DNA of 33,639 nucleotides from Pleurocapsa sp. MO_226.B13. GTDB taxonomy: Bacteria; Cyanobacteriota; Cyanobacteriia; Cyanobacteriales; Xenococcaceae. Every line of letters begins with the position of its first letter. Position 1 is the stretch's first letter. The stretch spans positions 1-33,639 of the forward strand of contig JASJEI010000358.1 in assembly GCA_030064795.1 (NCBI GenBank). The letters are read 5' to 3'. Below are positions 14,519-22,124 of this stretch, piece by piece. The translations under genes were made by a program, and so were the position numbers. The notes under the pieces are model-generated. The model worked only from the letters and a program-made list of their open reading frames with translations. It was not told the origin of the DNA and made no database searches.

Positions 14519-15400
14519 ATGTTCAAAATCTTAATTTTTGGAGCGGGTTCTGTGGGGACGTTTTTAGGAACCAAGCTCCATGCTGTCAGACATCAAGTTT
14601 TCCTTTATGGTCGAAGAAAACTAGATAGCTCGAAAGATGAAATTTCAATTGATGGCAAGATCTACCAACTACCTCCTAGATGCTACCAACTTCAAACAAA
14701 CAACTACGATGCGATCTTTGTTACCACCAAGTTGTATGACGTTAAAAATGCACTAGCCTTACTCAGAAAATATCACCTCGATCCTCAAATTCTGGTATTT
14801 ATTCAAAATGGAATTGTCGAGCCTGATTTTTATCAAGGTTTTCAAAACCATCCAGGGTTTACTACCGTAAGTATTTTTAATGGCTATCACTTTACAGGCG
14901 ATCGAATTCTCGTACAAGAAAGCAACCTCGGTTGGCAATTAGAAGACTCCTTAGCAGGACGAAAAATTTATCGATTACTCGAAGAAGCTGGCATTAAGTG
15001 CCATGTTACCCCCAATATTTCTCAGATTAGGGCGCAAAAACTAATCGCCAACACCGCTTTAAATACTTTGTCGGCGATCGAGAAAAAGACTATTGGAGAG
15101 TTAATTGCTGACAAAAATTTGAGAAAGATTGTTGACGGCATTATCCAAGAAAGCTGGAGTGTCCTGAAAGAAGACTACGAGCTTCCCCCTCTAGACTCTG
15201 TACGCCAGACTATCTACAAACTAATTTTGCAAGTCAAACAACACTATTCTTCTATGTATCAGGATTTAATCTCTGGAAGAGAAACAGAAGTGGAATTTCT
15301 CAATGGCTTGATTGTGAAGTTAGGACTGGAAAAAGGTATACCTACTCCTTATACTCAGCAAGTCTATTTTAGGCTTTTAGACGAGAAAAAGAGTGTGTGA
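14519..15400 (+). CDS. Ketopantoate-reductase-like (ApbA/PanE) dehydrogenase
   Basis: This 293-residue NAD(P)-dependent reductase has the ApbA/PanE fold. The N-terminal Rossmann motif is ILIFGAGSVGTFLG, the middle holds DAIFVTTKLYDV and FIQNGI, and the C-terminal helical domain includes KLIANTALNTLSAI and YSSMYQDLISGRETEVEFLNG, close to the family pattern KLxxNxxxNxLSAL and SMxQDxxxGRxTEIDxLNG. Canonical PanE reduces ketopantoate to pantoate for coenzyme A; many paralogues act on other 2-keto acids, so a panE symbol is not warranted. An upstream in-frame GTG at 14510 exists, but AGAGAGG ends 8 bases before the ATG at 14519, which I prefer. Confidence 0.88.
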   Translation: MFKILIFGAGSVGTFLGTKLHAVRHQVFLYGRRKLDSSKDEISIDGKIYQLPPRCYQLQTNNYDAIFVTTKLYDVKNALALLRKYHLDPQILVFIQNGIVEPDFYQGFQNHPGFTTVSIFNGYHFTGDRILVQESNLGWQLEDSLAGRKIYRLLEEAGIKCHVTPNISQIRAQKLIANTALNTLSAIEKKTIGELIADKNLRKIVDGIIQESWSVLKEDYELPPLDSVRQTIYKLILQVKQHYSSMYQDLISGRETEVEFLNGLIVKLGLEKGIPTPYTQQVYFRLLDEKKSV

Positions 15401-15572
15401 GGATGCCCGATCTCAACTCTAAAAAAAGTAAAACAACATCAAGCGATCGGCAGCTTATTGCGATTTATTATGATAGGGATAATTGTTGGCGATCGCATTT
15501 ACTCTAATCCCATTGACAACAAATTTGTGTTGTGCAAAAAGACTATCATCACTATCTTTCTTTTTGAATATG

Positions 15573-15710
15573 AAAGAAACTTTAAGAATCAGGATATGAA
15601 ACGGATAGTCTTAATCGCACCGATTTTAATCTTTTAACGCTAATCTATACAGAAAGGCTGCTGAGATGGCGACAACGCAGTCTGAGAGGTTGGAAATTAT
15701 CTTTTTTAGC
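15573..15710 (+). pseudogene. Decayed copy of the chlH leader and first ~38 codons
   Basis: These 138 bases align with 16450-16586 (leader and 5' end of the intact chlH) at about 80% identity by eye, with one single-base insertion. The start ATG (15596) and MKRIVLIA are kept, but the frame meets TAA at 15635. Stretches such as GAAACGGATAGTCTT and GGCTGCTGAGATGGCGAC are identical. Weaker similarity may extend back to the HIP1 sites at 15489 and 16366, which sit at equal distances (85 bases) from the clear match. The copy ends just before the toxin-antitoxin promoter. Confidence 0.85.
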
Positions 15711-15720
15711 AGGACTTAGC

Positions 15721-15726
15721 TATAAT
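15721..15726 (+). promoter_or_regulatory. -10 box of the toxin-antitoxin operon
   Basis: A consensus TATAAT lies 65 bases before the antitoxin ATG and 10 bases beyond the end of the chlH fragment. No clear -35 is visible (TTTTTT at the expected distance). Antitoxin or complex binding here would give the usual autoregulation. Confidence 0.45.
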
Positions 15727-15790
15727 TTAGCGATATTATGAACGAGCAAAAAATTAAGAGCTATAGTATAACTTTTTCAACAAGATAAAG

Positions 15791-16027
15791 ATGTTTATTT
15801 CTCAAGAACATTTAACACGACAAATAAAAGAGTTGAATGACGAACAGTTAAAACAAGTAAGCGAATTTATTAACTTTCTCAAATTTAAAGAGCGTTCTAC
15901 CAATTTAAAACTAGATGAAGCAGAAATGGCACAATTTTATCAAGAATTTGCTGAAGAAGATAAGCAACTAGCAGAAATCGGTATGGATGAATATGTAGAA
16001 GCTTTGTCTCAAGAGGATAGTCAATGA
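15791..16027 (+). CDS. Antitoxin of a PemK/MazF-type module
   Basis: This is a 78-residue acidic protein. Residues 1-35 (EHLTRQIKELNDEQLKQVSEFINFLK) are a helical segment like the DUF2281-type antitoxins. The C-terminal half is strongly acidic (LDEAEMAQFYQEFAEEDKQLAEIG), suited to wrapping the basic toxin. The stop overlaps the toxin start by four bases (ATGA), the usual layout for co-regulated pairs. It would neutralise the ribonuclease next door and probably repress its own promoter. Confidence 0.8.
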   Translation: MFISQEHLTRQIKELNDEQLKQVSEFINFLKFKERSTNLKLDEAEMAQFYQEFAEEDKQLAEIGMDEYVEALSQEDSQ

Positions 16028-16350
16028 CATTTAATCGAGGTCAAGTTTGGCTAGCAAATCTCAATCCAACTCAAGGTTCAGAACAAAGCGGAACTAGACC
16101 AGTTATTGTTTTTCAACATAATATTATCTCTAAATTTTCTACTACAATAATAACTGTTCCTTTAACGACAAATTTGCGTCGTGCTAAATTACCCTCATCA
16201 CTGCTAATTTCTTTAGGTAAAGGCGGTTTAGAGAAAGATTCAGTTGCATTATGCCATCAACTTAGAGTAATTGATGTTACTAGATTGAAGAAAAAGTTAG
16301 GTCAATTAGATTCAGATACAATTTCTAAGATCGATCGCAATAATGGTTAA
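16024..16350 (+). CDS. PemK/MazF-family ribonuclease toxin, probably C-terminally trimmed
   Basis: This 108-residue toxin has the MazF/PemK barrel signature: FNRGQVWLANLNPTQGSEQSGTRPVIVFQ at the start, then TIITVPLTTNLRRAKLPSS, and SVALCHQLRVIDVTRLKKKLGQL. Family members are sequence-specific mRNA-cleaving enzymes. The last helix, usually continuing for eight to twelve hydrophobic residues after SxxxxKI, is cut short here (ISKIDRNNG, stop). The cut falls at a GATCGATCGC stretch just before the region that resumes the chlH upstream sequence, which suggests the module boundary removed the tail. Whether it remains toxic is uncertain. Confidence 0.85.
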   Translation: MTFNRGQVWLANLNPTQGSEQSGTRPVIVFQHNIISKFSTTIITVPLTTNLRRAKLPSSLLISLGKGGLEKDSVALCHQLRVIDVTRLKKKLGQLDSDTISKIDRNNG

Positions 16351-16422
16351 TTGTTTATTTTACAGGCGATCGCTTCTTCTCAATATAACCCATGCCACAA
16401 TAATCGCCTTTATCTGAGAATT

Positions 16423-16450
16423 TCCTTACAATCGTAAGTAAGGATATATA
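16423..16450 (+). promoter_or_regulatory. chlH promoter with inverted repeat TCCTTAC-N8-GTAAGGA
   Basis: A 7-bp inverted repeat (16423-16429 and 16438-16444) directly precedes a -10-like TATATA (16445-16450), 23 bases before the chlH ATG. This is where a repressor would block polymerase. The decayed upstream copy of the leader lacks it. Confidence 0.45.
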
Positions 16451-16472
16451 AAGAAACTTTAAGAACCAGGAT

Positions 16473-19400
16473 ATGAAACGGATAGTCTTGATTGCGGGAT
16501 TTGAATCTTTTAACGCCAACCTCTATCGTCAGGCTGCTGAGATGGCGACTGCGCGGTGTAGGGAGTTAGAAATTATCGTATTTAGCGATCGCGACATTAC
16601 CGCAAATCCTGGTAAGGTAGAAACTGCGCTAGAGTCTGCCGATGTTTTCTTTGGTAGTTTGATATTCGATTACGACCAAGTAATTTGGTTGCGGGAAAGA
16701 GTCCAAGATATTCCCATCAGATTAGTGTTTGAGTCGGCTTTAGAGTTAATGAGTTTGACTCAATTGGGTAAGTTCGTTATTGGCGACAAACCCAAAGGAA
16801 TGCCCAAACCCATTAAATTTATCCTCAGTAAGTTTAGTAATAGCAGAGAAGAAGACAAGCTAGCGGGTTATCTTAGCTTTTTAAAAACAGGCCCTAAATT
16901 ACTTAAATATATTCCCGCCAAAAAAGTTCAAGATCTTCGTAACTGGTTGATTATTTATGGTTACTGGAATGCAGGAGGGACAGAAAACGTCGCCTCAATG
17001 TGTTGGACGCTAGCGGAGAAATATTTAGGATTGGAAGTAGGTGAAATACCCGAACCAATTGAAACCCCCAACATGGGTTTATTGCATCCCGAATATCAAG
17101 GATATTTCACATCGCCTCAAGATTACCTGGCATGGTATCACAACCACGTAGAGACGCGAAATTTCGCGTCTCTACCAATGATCGGGATCTTGTTATATCG
17201 CAAGCACGTGATCACCAAACAACCCTACATTCCTCAGTTAATCAAACATTTTGAATCTCAAGGATTAATTCCCCTACCCGTATTCATTAATGGTGTCGAA
17301 GGTCATGTGATCGTGCGTGACTGGTTAACTACTGACTACGAACAAGCACAACGAGAACGGGGTAACAAAGAAATCCTCTCCTTATCAGACGATGCAGTAA
17401 AAGTAGATGTCATTGTCTCTACCATTGGTTTTCCCCTTGTCGGAGGGCCAGCAGGATCGATGGAAGCAGGAAGACAAGTAGAAGTAGCCAAACGCATCCT
17501 CACTGCGAAAAACGTTCCTTATATCGTGGCTGCACCTTTACTCATTCAAGATATCCATTCCTGGACTCGTCAGGGAATAGGCGGTTTACAGAGTGTGGTG
17601 TTATATTCCCTTCCCGAATTAGATGGCGCGATCGATACTGTACCGTTGGGTGGTTTAGTAGGAGAAGATATCTATCTCGTACCCGAAAGACTGCATCGCC
17701 TGACAGGTAGGGTTGAAAATTGGATTGGTTTGCGACACAAACCCACACCAGAAAGAAAGATTGCCGTTATTTTATATGGTTTTCCTCCTGGTTATGGCGC
17801 GACAGGTACAGCAGCACTATTAAACGTACCCAAGAGTTTATTTAACTTCCTCCAGGCGTTAAAAGCACAAGGTTACGACGTAGGGGAATTACCACAAGAT
17901 GGTGAAGAGATTATCAAGCAGGTTAAAGAAGCAGACGAATCAGCCCCCCAAACCCGAACTTCGGGGGGATCGGTAAACGTTCGTACCCTGGAAAAATGGT
18001 TGGGCTACCTTCAAACCACCAGAGTAGAAAAACAATGGAAATCCCTAACGGGTACGGGAATTAAAACTTATGGCGATGAATTTCAGATTGGTGGAATTCA
18101 ATTAGGTAATGTTTGGATCGGGGTACAACCACCATTGGGTATTGCAGGAGATCCGATGCGGTTGATGTTTGAAAAAGATTTAACTCCCCATCCCCAATAC
18201 ACAGCCTTTTATAAATGGTTGCAAAACGAATACCAAGCCGATGCGGTGGTTCATTTTGGAATGCATGGCACAGTGGAATGGCTTCCAGGTTCGCCTCTAG
18301 GTAATACGGGTTATTCTTGGTCGGATATTTTACTTGGAGACATTCCCAACCTCTATATCTATGCAGCTAATAATCCTTCGGAATCGATTTTGGCTAAACG
18401 TCGCGGTTATGGTGTATTAATTTCTCACAATGTTCCCCCTTATGGACGTGCAGGTTTGTATAAGGAATTAATCGCCCTGCGGGAATTGATTGGGGAATAT
18501 CGGGAAGATACGGAAAAGAATTATGCACTTAGGGATATTATCTGTCAGAAGATTGTCGATGCTGGTTTGGAAAAAGACTGTAAGTTTGAAGAGGGATTAA
18601 AGCAGGGGATTAGTTTTACTGTCGAGAATGCGAAGCTGTTTAGTAAGAATGTAATTAACCAATATTTTGTCCAAGTATATGAGTATTTGCAGGTATTAGA
18701 ACAGCGTCTGTTTTCTTCTGGGTTGCACGTTTTGGGAGATGCGCCAACTGAGGAACAGTTGCGATCGTATTTAGAAGCCTATTTTGATGGAGAGTTGTCT
18801 GAGGATGCGATTGAGGATATTATCTCTCGCAAAGACGTTTATCCTCGAATGAGGGCAGAGGCGCAAAGAGATAATGTAGAGACGCAAAATTTTGCGTCTT
18901 TAAAAGAAGCAACAAGAATCAGGGATTTGTTAGCGCAGAATACGGATGAGATGGTTAATCTGTTAAGGGGTTTGAATGGGGAATATATACCCCCCGCGCC
19001 TGGTGGCGATTTATTGCGGGATGGTAGCGGTGTATTGCCTACTGGTAGAAATATACACGCTTTAGACCCCTATCGGATGCCTTCTCCTGCTGCTTATGAA
19101 CGAGGTAAGGAGATTGCCAGAAAGATTATTCAGCAGAATTTGGAAGAGAAAGGTGCTTATCCCGAAACTGTAGCGGTGATGTTATGGGGTTTGGATTCGA
19201 TTAAGACTAAAGGGGAATCTTTGGGTATTTTATTGGAGTTAGTGGGTGCTGAACCTGTTAAAGAGGGTACGGGAAGAATTGTTCGTTATGAGTTGAAACC
19301 GATAGAAGAAGTGGGACATCCGCGCATTGATGTTTTAGCTAATCTGTCGGGTATCTTCCGCGATACTTTCGTTAATATTATCGAGTTACTAGACGATTTA

Positions 19401-20216
19401 TTTCGACGGGCAGCAGAAGCGGAGGAATCAGAAGATAATAATTATATTCGCAAGCATTATTTAGCATTACAGGCTCAGGGTGTGGAAAATGCGAGTGCTA
19501 GAATGTTTTCTAACCCTGCTGGTGATTTTGGCTCTTTGGTAAACGACCAAGTTGTCGATAGTAATTGGGATTCTGGTGACGAACTAGCCGATACTTGGAA
19601 AAACCGTAACGTCTTTAGTTACGGACGCAAGGATAAAGGACAGGCTAGACCAGAAGTATTATCGCAGTTATTGCAAACTAGTGAAAGAATCGTGCAAGAA
19701 ATTGACTCGGTTGAATATGGGTTAACCGATATCCAAGAATATTATGGCAACACTGGCGGTTTAAAACTAGCTGCGGAAAAGCAAAGCGGTAAGGAAGTAG
19801 AAGCCTCTTTTGTGGAAAGTTTTTCTAAGGATACTAACCCCCGCAAGTTAAAAGACTTACTCCGCATGGAATACCGTACTAAGTTACTGAACCCTAAATG
19901 GGCAGAAGCCATGGCGAATCAGGGTTCTGGTGGTGCTTATGAAATCTCCCAACGGATGACGGCTTTAATCGGTTGGGGTGGTACGGCAAACTTCCAAGAT
20001 GACTGGGTATACGACCAAACAGCCGATACTTATATGTTGGATGCTGAGATGGCGAAAAAGTTACGCGATGCCAATCCTGAAGCCTTTCGTAATATTGTCG
20101 GACGAGCGATCGAAGCCCACGGACGAGGTTTTTGGAATGCTGATGAAGAGAAGTTAGAGAAGTTAAGAGAGTTATATGAGTCTACTGAGGACGAGTTAGA
20201 AGGCGTTACGGTTTAA
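16473..20216 (+). CDS. chlH: Magnesium-chelatase H subunit (ChlH/BchH family, short type)
   Basis: This 1247-residue porphyrin-binding subunit with ChlI and ChlD would insert Mg2+ into protoporphyrin IX, the first step committed to chlorophyll. The N-terminal domain (about 1-185, with LIIYGYWNAGGTENVASM), the CobN/Mg-chelatase core (GILLYRKHVITKQPYIPQLI, VHFGMHGTVEWLPG, IYAANNPSESILAKRRGYG) and the C-terminal region (LLRMEYRTKLLNPKWAEAM, MTALIGWGGTANF) are intact. It is some 80 residues shorter than the usual cyanobacterial ChlH (about 1330) and starts differently, so it may be the second, shorter paralogue found in some cyanobacteria. Three palindromes are read through in frame (residues about 226-234, 490-499, 802-810). 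Leader and 3'-end fragments of the gene lie outside its two neighbouring modules. AGGA lies close to the ATG. Confidence 0.93.
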   Translation: MKRIVLIAGFESFNANLYRQAAEMATARCRELEIIVFSDRDITANPGKVETALESADVFFGSLIFDYDQVIWLRERVQDIPIRLVFESALELMSLTQLGKFVIGDKPKGMPKPIKFILSKFSNSREEDKLAGYLSFLKTGPKLLKYIPAKKVQDLRNWLIIYGYWNAGGTENVASMCWTLAEKYLGLEVGEIPEPIETPNMGLLHPEYQGYFTSPQDYLAWYHNHVETRNFASLPMIGILLYRKHVITKQPYIPQLIKHFESQGLIPLPVFINGVEGHVIVRDWLTTDYEQAQRERGNKEILSLSDDAVKVDVIVSTIGFPLVGGPAGSMEAGRQVEVAKRILTAKNVPYIVAAPLLIQDIHSWTRQGIGGLQSVVLYSLPELDGAIDTVPLGGLVGEDIYLVPERLHRLTGRVENWIGLRHKPTPERKIAVILYGFPPGYGATGTAALLNVPKSLFNFLQALKAQGYDVGELPQDGEEIIKQVKEADESAPQTRTSGGSVNVRTLEKWLGYLQTTRVEKQWKSLTGTGIKTYGDEFQIGGIQLGNVWIGVQPPLGIAGDPMRLMFEKDLTPHPQYTAFYKWLQNEYQADAVVHFGMHGTVEWLPGSPLGNTGYSWSDILLGDIPNLYIYAANNPSESILAKRRGYGVLISHNVPPYGRAGLYKELIALRELIGEYREDTEKNYALRDIICQKIVDAGLEKDCKFEEGLKQGISFTVENAKLFSKNVINQYFVQVYEYLQVLEQRLFSSGLHVLGDAPTEEQLRSYLEAYFDGELSEDAIEDIISRKDVYPRMRAEAQRDNVETQNFASLKEATRIRDLLAQNTDEMVNLLRGLNGEYIPPAPGGDLLRDGSGVLPTGRNIHALDPYRMPSPAAYERGKEIARKIIQQNLEEKGAYPETVAVMLWGLDSIKTKGESLGILLELVGAEPVKEGTGRIVRYELKPIEEVGHPRIDVLANLSGIFRDTFVNIIELLDDLFRRAAEAEESEDNNYIRKHYLALQAQGVENASARMFSNPAGDFGSLVNDQVVDSNWDSGDELADTWKNRNVFSYGRKDKGQARPEVLSQLLQTSERIVQEIDSVEYGLTDIQEYYGNTGGLKLAAEKQSGKEVEASFVESFSKDTNPRKLKDLLRMEYRTKLLNPKWAEAMANQGSGGAYEISQRMTALIGWGGTANFQDDWVYDQTADTYMLDAEMAKKLRDANPEAFRNIVGRAIEAHGRGFWNADEEKLEKLRELYESTEDELEGVTV
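17148..17175. repeat. Perfect 28-bp palindrome inside chlH, translated as VETRNFASL
   Basis: The half-site GTAGAGACGCGAAA is followed by its exact reverse complement. Palindromes opening GTAGAGACG and ending CGTCTCTAC are, as I recall, dispersed in many copies in filamentous cyanobacteria. Here it sits in frame at residues 226-234, between LAWYHNH and PMIGILLYRKHV. Confidence 0.85.
17944..17968. repeat. C/G-rich palindrome inside chlH (residues about 490-499)
   Basis: CCCCCC (17944-17949) faces GGGGGG (17963-17968). Inside is an alternative tight stem, CCCGAA-C-TTCGGG (17953-17965). The segment is translated APQTRTSGGS within a poorly conserved linker of ChlH. It may be a second type of dispersed repeat that landed in frame, or ordinary linker sequence. 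Confidence 0.5.
18876..18903. repeat. Second copy of the chlH palindrome, translated as VETQNFASL
   Basis: GTAGAGACGCAAAA is followed by a near reverse complement (two mismatches). It is the same 28-bp element as at 17148-17175 and is read in the same frame, giving VETQNFASL at residues 802-810 against VETRNFASL at 226-234. Confidence 0.8.
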
Positions 20217-20222
20217 TTGACA

Positions 20223-20297
20223 ATGGATAATGAAAAATCGAAAATTAATTATTGTCTCATCTACAATTCAAAACCAGTAAACAATTTTATTTTATGA
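20223..20297 (+). CDS. Possible 24-codon leader ORF overlapping the restriction gene start
   Basis: An ATG at 20223 opens MDNEKSKINYCLIYNSKPVNNFIL. Its TGA (20295-20297) overlaps the ATG of the endonuclease as ATGA. The endonuclease itself has no visible Shine-Dalgarno, so coupling to this leader could set a low expression level. The leader also lacks a strong ribosome-binding site; a chance frame is possible. Confidence 0.3.
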   Translation: MDNEKSKINYCLIYNSKPVNNFIL

Positions 20298-21136
20298 GTA
20301 ATACGCTCAAAGCGATTGTTAATATTGTAGACAATCCAACGTATCAGTTAATGCAAAAATACAAGGGTCGCAATCGCATTAATGGTATTGGAGATGCCTT
20401 GGAAAGATTTATTCAAAATAGTTTTGCTGCAACTTTAACCGAGACTGACGAATCACTTAGACTAGAAAAATTAGAATCTGTATTTTCTTATCTTGGTAAT
20501 CAAAATAATCCACCTGATATGATACTCAAGCGAGGTGATGCTATTGAAGTCAAGAAAATTCAATCATTAAAATCGGCGATCGCTCTAAACAGTTCCTATC
20601 CAAAAAGTAAATTATACTATGACGACCCTTCCATAACGGCAAATTGTCGTAACTGTGAAAACTGGTCAGAAAAAGATATTCTTTATACCATTGGCGTGAC
20701 GAGCGATCGAAGTTTGCGTCACCTGTGGTTAGTTTATGGTGATTGCTATGCAGCTAATAGAGAAATTTACACTAGAATCAAAGCCACGATTTCTCAAGGT
20801 GTGAATTCCATTGAAGGCGTAGAATTTGCTGAAACAAAAGAACTAGGTAGAGTTAATAAGGTAGATCCCCTAGGAATTACTAATCTTCGTATTCGAGGTA
20901 TGTGGCATATTGATAATCCTTTGAAGGTTTTTGATTACCTCTATCAGATAGACGAACAAAAAGCTTTTTCAATGGCTTGCTTAATGACGAAATCGAAGTT
21001 TGATTCCTTTCCTCTTGAAGATAGAAATAGTCTCGAAACCAAACCAATAGAAGTTCGGGCTGTTAAAATAAAGAGTCCTAACAATCCAGCAAAGCTTATT
21101 GATGCTGTTTTAATGAGTTTTTACGTAGAAAAATGA
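20294..21136 (+). CDS. Type II restriction endonuclease, NgoPII-like (probable GGCC specificity)
   Basis: This 280-residue endonuclease resembles the NgoPII family, which cuts at GGCC. Recognisable stretches are SYLGNQNNPPDMILKRGDAI, EVKKIQS, ALNSSYPKSKLY and ETKELGRVNKVDPLGITNLR. The PD-(D/E)xK nuclease motif is visible as Asp75 followed by Glu85-Val-Lys87. I start it at the ATG at 20294 (MSNTLKAIVNIV) because that aligns with the family's N-terminus; an upstream TTG at 20252 would add 14 residues with no support. The stop overlaps the methyltransferase start by four bases (ATGA). It lies 78 bases after chlH. Confidence 0.88.
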   Translation: MSNTLKAIVNIVDNPTYQLMQKYKGRNRINGIGDALERFIQNSFAATLTETDESLRLEKLESVFSYLGNQNNPPDMILKRGDAIEVKKIQSLKSAIALNSSYPKSKLYYDDPSITANCRNCENWSEKDILYTIGVTSDRSLRHLWLVYGDCYAANREIYTRIKATISQGVNSIEGVEFAETKELGRVNKVDPLGITNLRIRGMWHIDNPLKVFDYLYQIDEQKAFSMACLMTKSKFDSFPLEDRNSLETKPIEVRAVKIKSPNNPAKLIDAVLMSFYVEK

Positions 21137-22113
21137 AAATAGTATCTTTATTTTCGGGTGCTGGTGGCTTAGACAGAGGATTTGAAGCTGCTGGATTTGA
21201 AACAATTTGGGCAAATGATTGTGATAAAGATGTTTGGGAGACTTTTGAAAGAAACTTTCCCAGTGCTTATTTAGATAAACGCTCGATTATTGACATACCT
21301 TCGTCAGAAATTCCCGACTGCATTGGTATTATTGGAGGACCTCCTTGTCAAAGTTGGAGTGAAGCTGGCGCACTCAGAGGAATTAACGATCGCAGAGGAC
21401 AATTGTTTTTTGAGTTTATTCGAGTCTTAAGAGATAAACAACCACTTTTTTTTCTAGCTGAAAATGTCTCAGGAATGCTATCAAAGCGACATACCCGAGC
21501 ATTTAATAATATAAAATATCTTTTTGCCCAAAGCGGTTATCAACTTTCAGTTCAACTTTTAAACGCAGCAGACTATCTAGTTCCCCAAGACAGAAAACGA
21601 GTTTTTTTTGTTGGTATTCGTAAGGATTTAAACAAAATATATTCTTTCCCTGCTCCTCATTTAAAGAAAAAATTATTACAAGATGCTATTTGGGATTTAC
21701 AAAATTATGCTTTACCAGCTAAAGATAAAAATTACACTAACAATAATAAATGTTCTTTGGCTAATCATGAATTTTTGACTGGTGGATTTTCTAGTATTTA
21801 TATGTCGAGAAATAGAGTTAGATCTTGGGATGAAGTATCATTTACTATTCAAGCAGGAGGTAGACACGCTCCGATTCACCCTCAAGCACCTAAGATGATA
21901 TTAGTGGATAAAGATAAACGAATTTTTGTTACTGGTAAAGAACATTTATACCGTCGATTATCTATTCGCGAATGTGCCAGAATTCAAACTTTTCCAGACA
22001 AACATATTTTTTACTATAAAAATTTGCTTGCAGGTTATAAGATGGTGGGCAATGCAGTCCCCTGTAAGTTAAGTTATTTTTTGGCAAAACAACTTGTGAA
22101 AGTTATTCAATAA
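21133..22113 (+). CDS. DNA (cytosine-5) methyltransferase of the GGCC system
   Basis: This 326-residue C5-methyltransferase protects the sites cut by the partner endonuclease. Conserved motifs are I (LFSGAGGLDRGFEAAGF), IV (GGPPCQSW with catalytic Cys72), VI (AENV, 109-112), VIII (QDRKR before VFFVG), IX (RLSIRECARIQTFPD) and X (GNAVP). The target-recognition region between VIII and IX (FSSIYMSRNRVRSWDEVSFTIQAGGR) resembles the M.NgoPII/M.HaeIII group, which supports GGCC. The gene follows the endonuclease, so transfer to an unprotected host would need early methyltransferase expression. A 33-bp copy of chlH lies 12 bases beyond its stop. Confidence 0.92.
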   Translation: MKIVSLFSGAGGLDRGFEAAGFETIWANDCDKDVWETFERNFPSAYLDKRSIIDIPSSEIPDCIGIIGGPPCQSWSEAGALRGINDRRGQLFFEFIRVLRDKQPLFFLAENVSGMLSKRHTRAFNNIKYLFAQSGYQLSVQLLNAADYLVPQDRKRVFFVGIRKDLNKIYSFPAPHLKKKLLQDAIWDLQNYALPAKDKNYTNNNKCSLANHEFLTGGFSSIYMSRNRVRSWDEVSFTIQAGGRHAPIHPQAPKMILVDKDKRIFVTGKEHLYRRLSIRECARIQTFPDKHIFYYKNLLAGYKMVGNAVPCKLSYFLAKQLVKVIQ

Positions 22114-22124
22114 GAAAAAAAGTA

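Noticed and set aside
15738..15788. 16-codon frame just before the antitoxin gene
   Set aside because: It has no ribosome-binding site and is very short; it is likely chance in the leader.
20252..20293. TTG start adding 14 residues to the restriction endonuclease
   Set aside because: The added residues have no family match and no ribosome-binding site; the ATG at 20294 aligns with the expected N-terminus.
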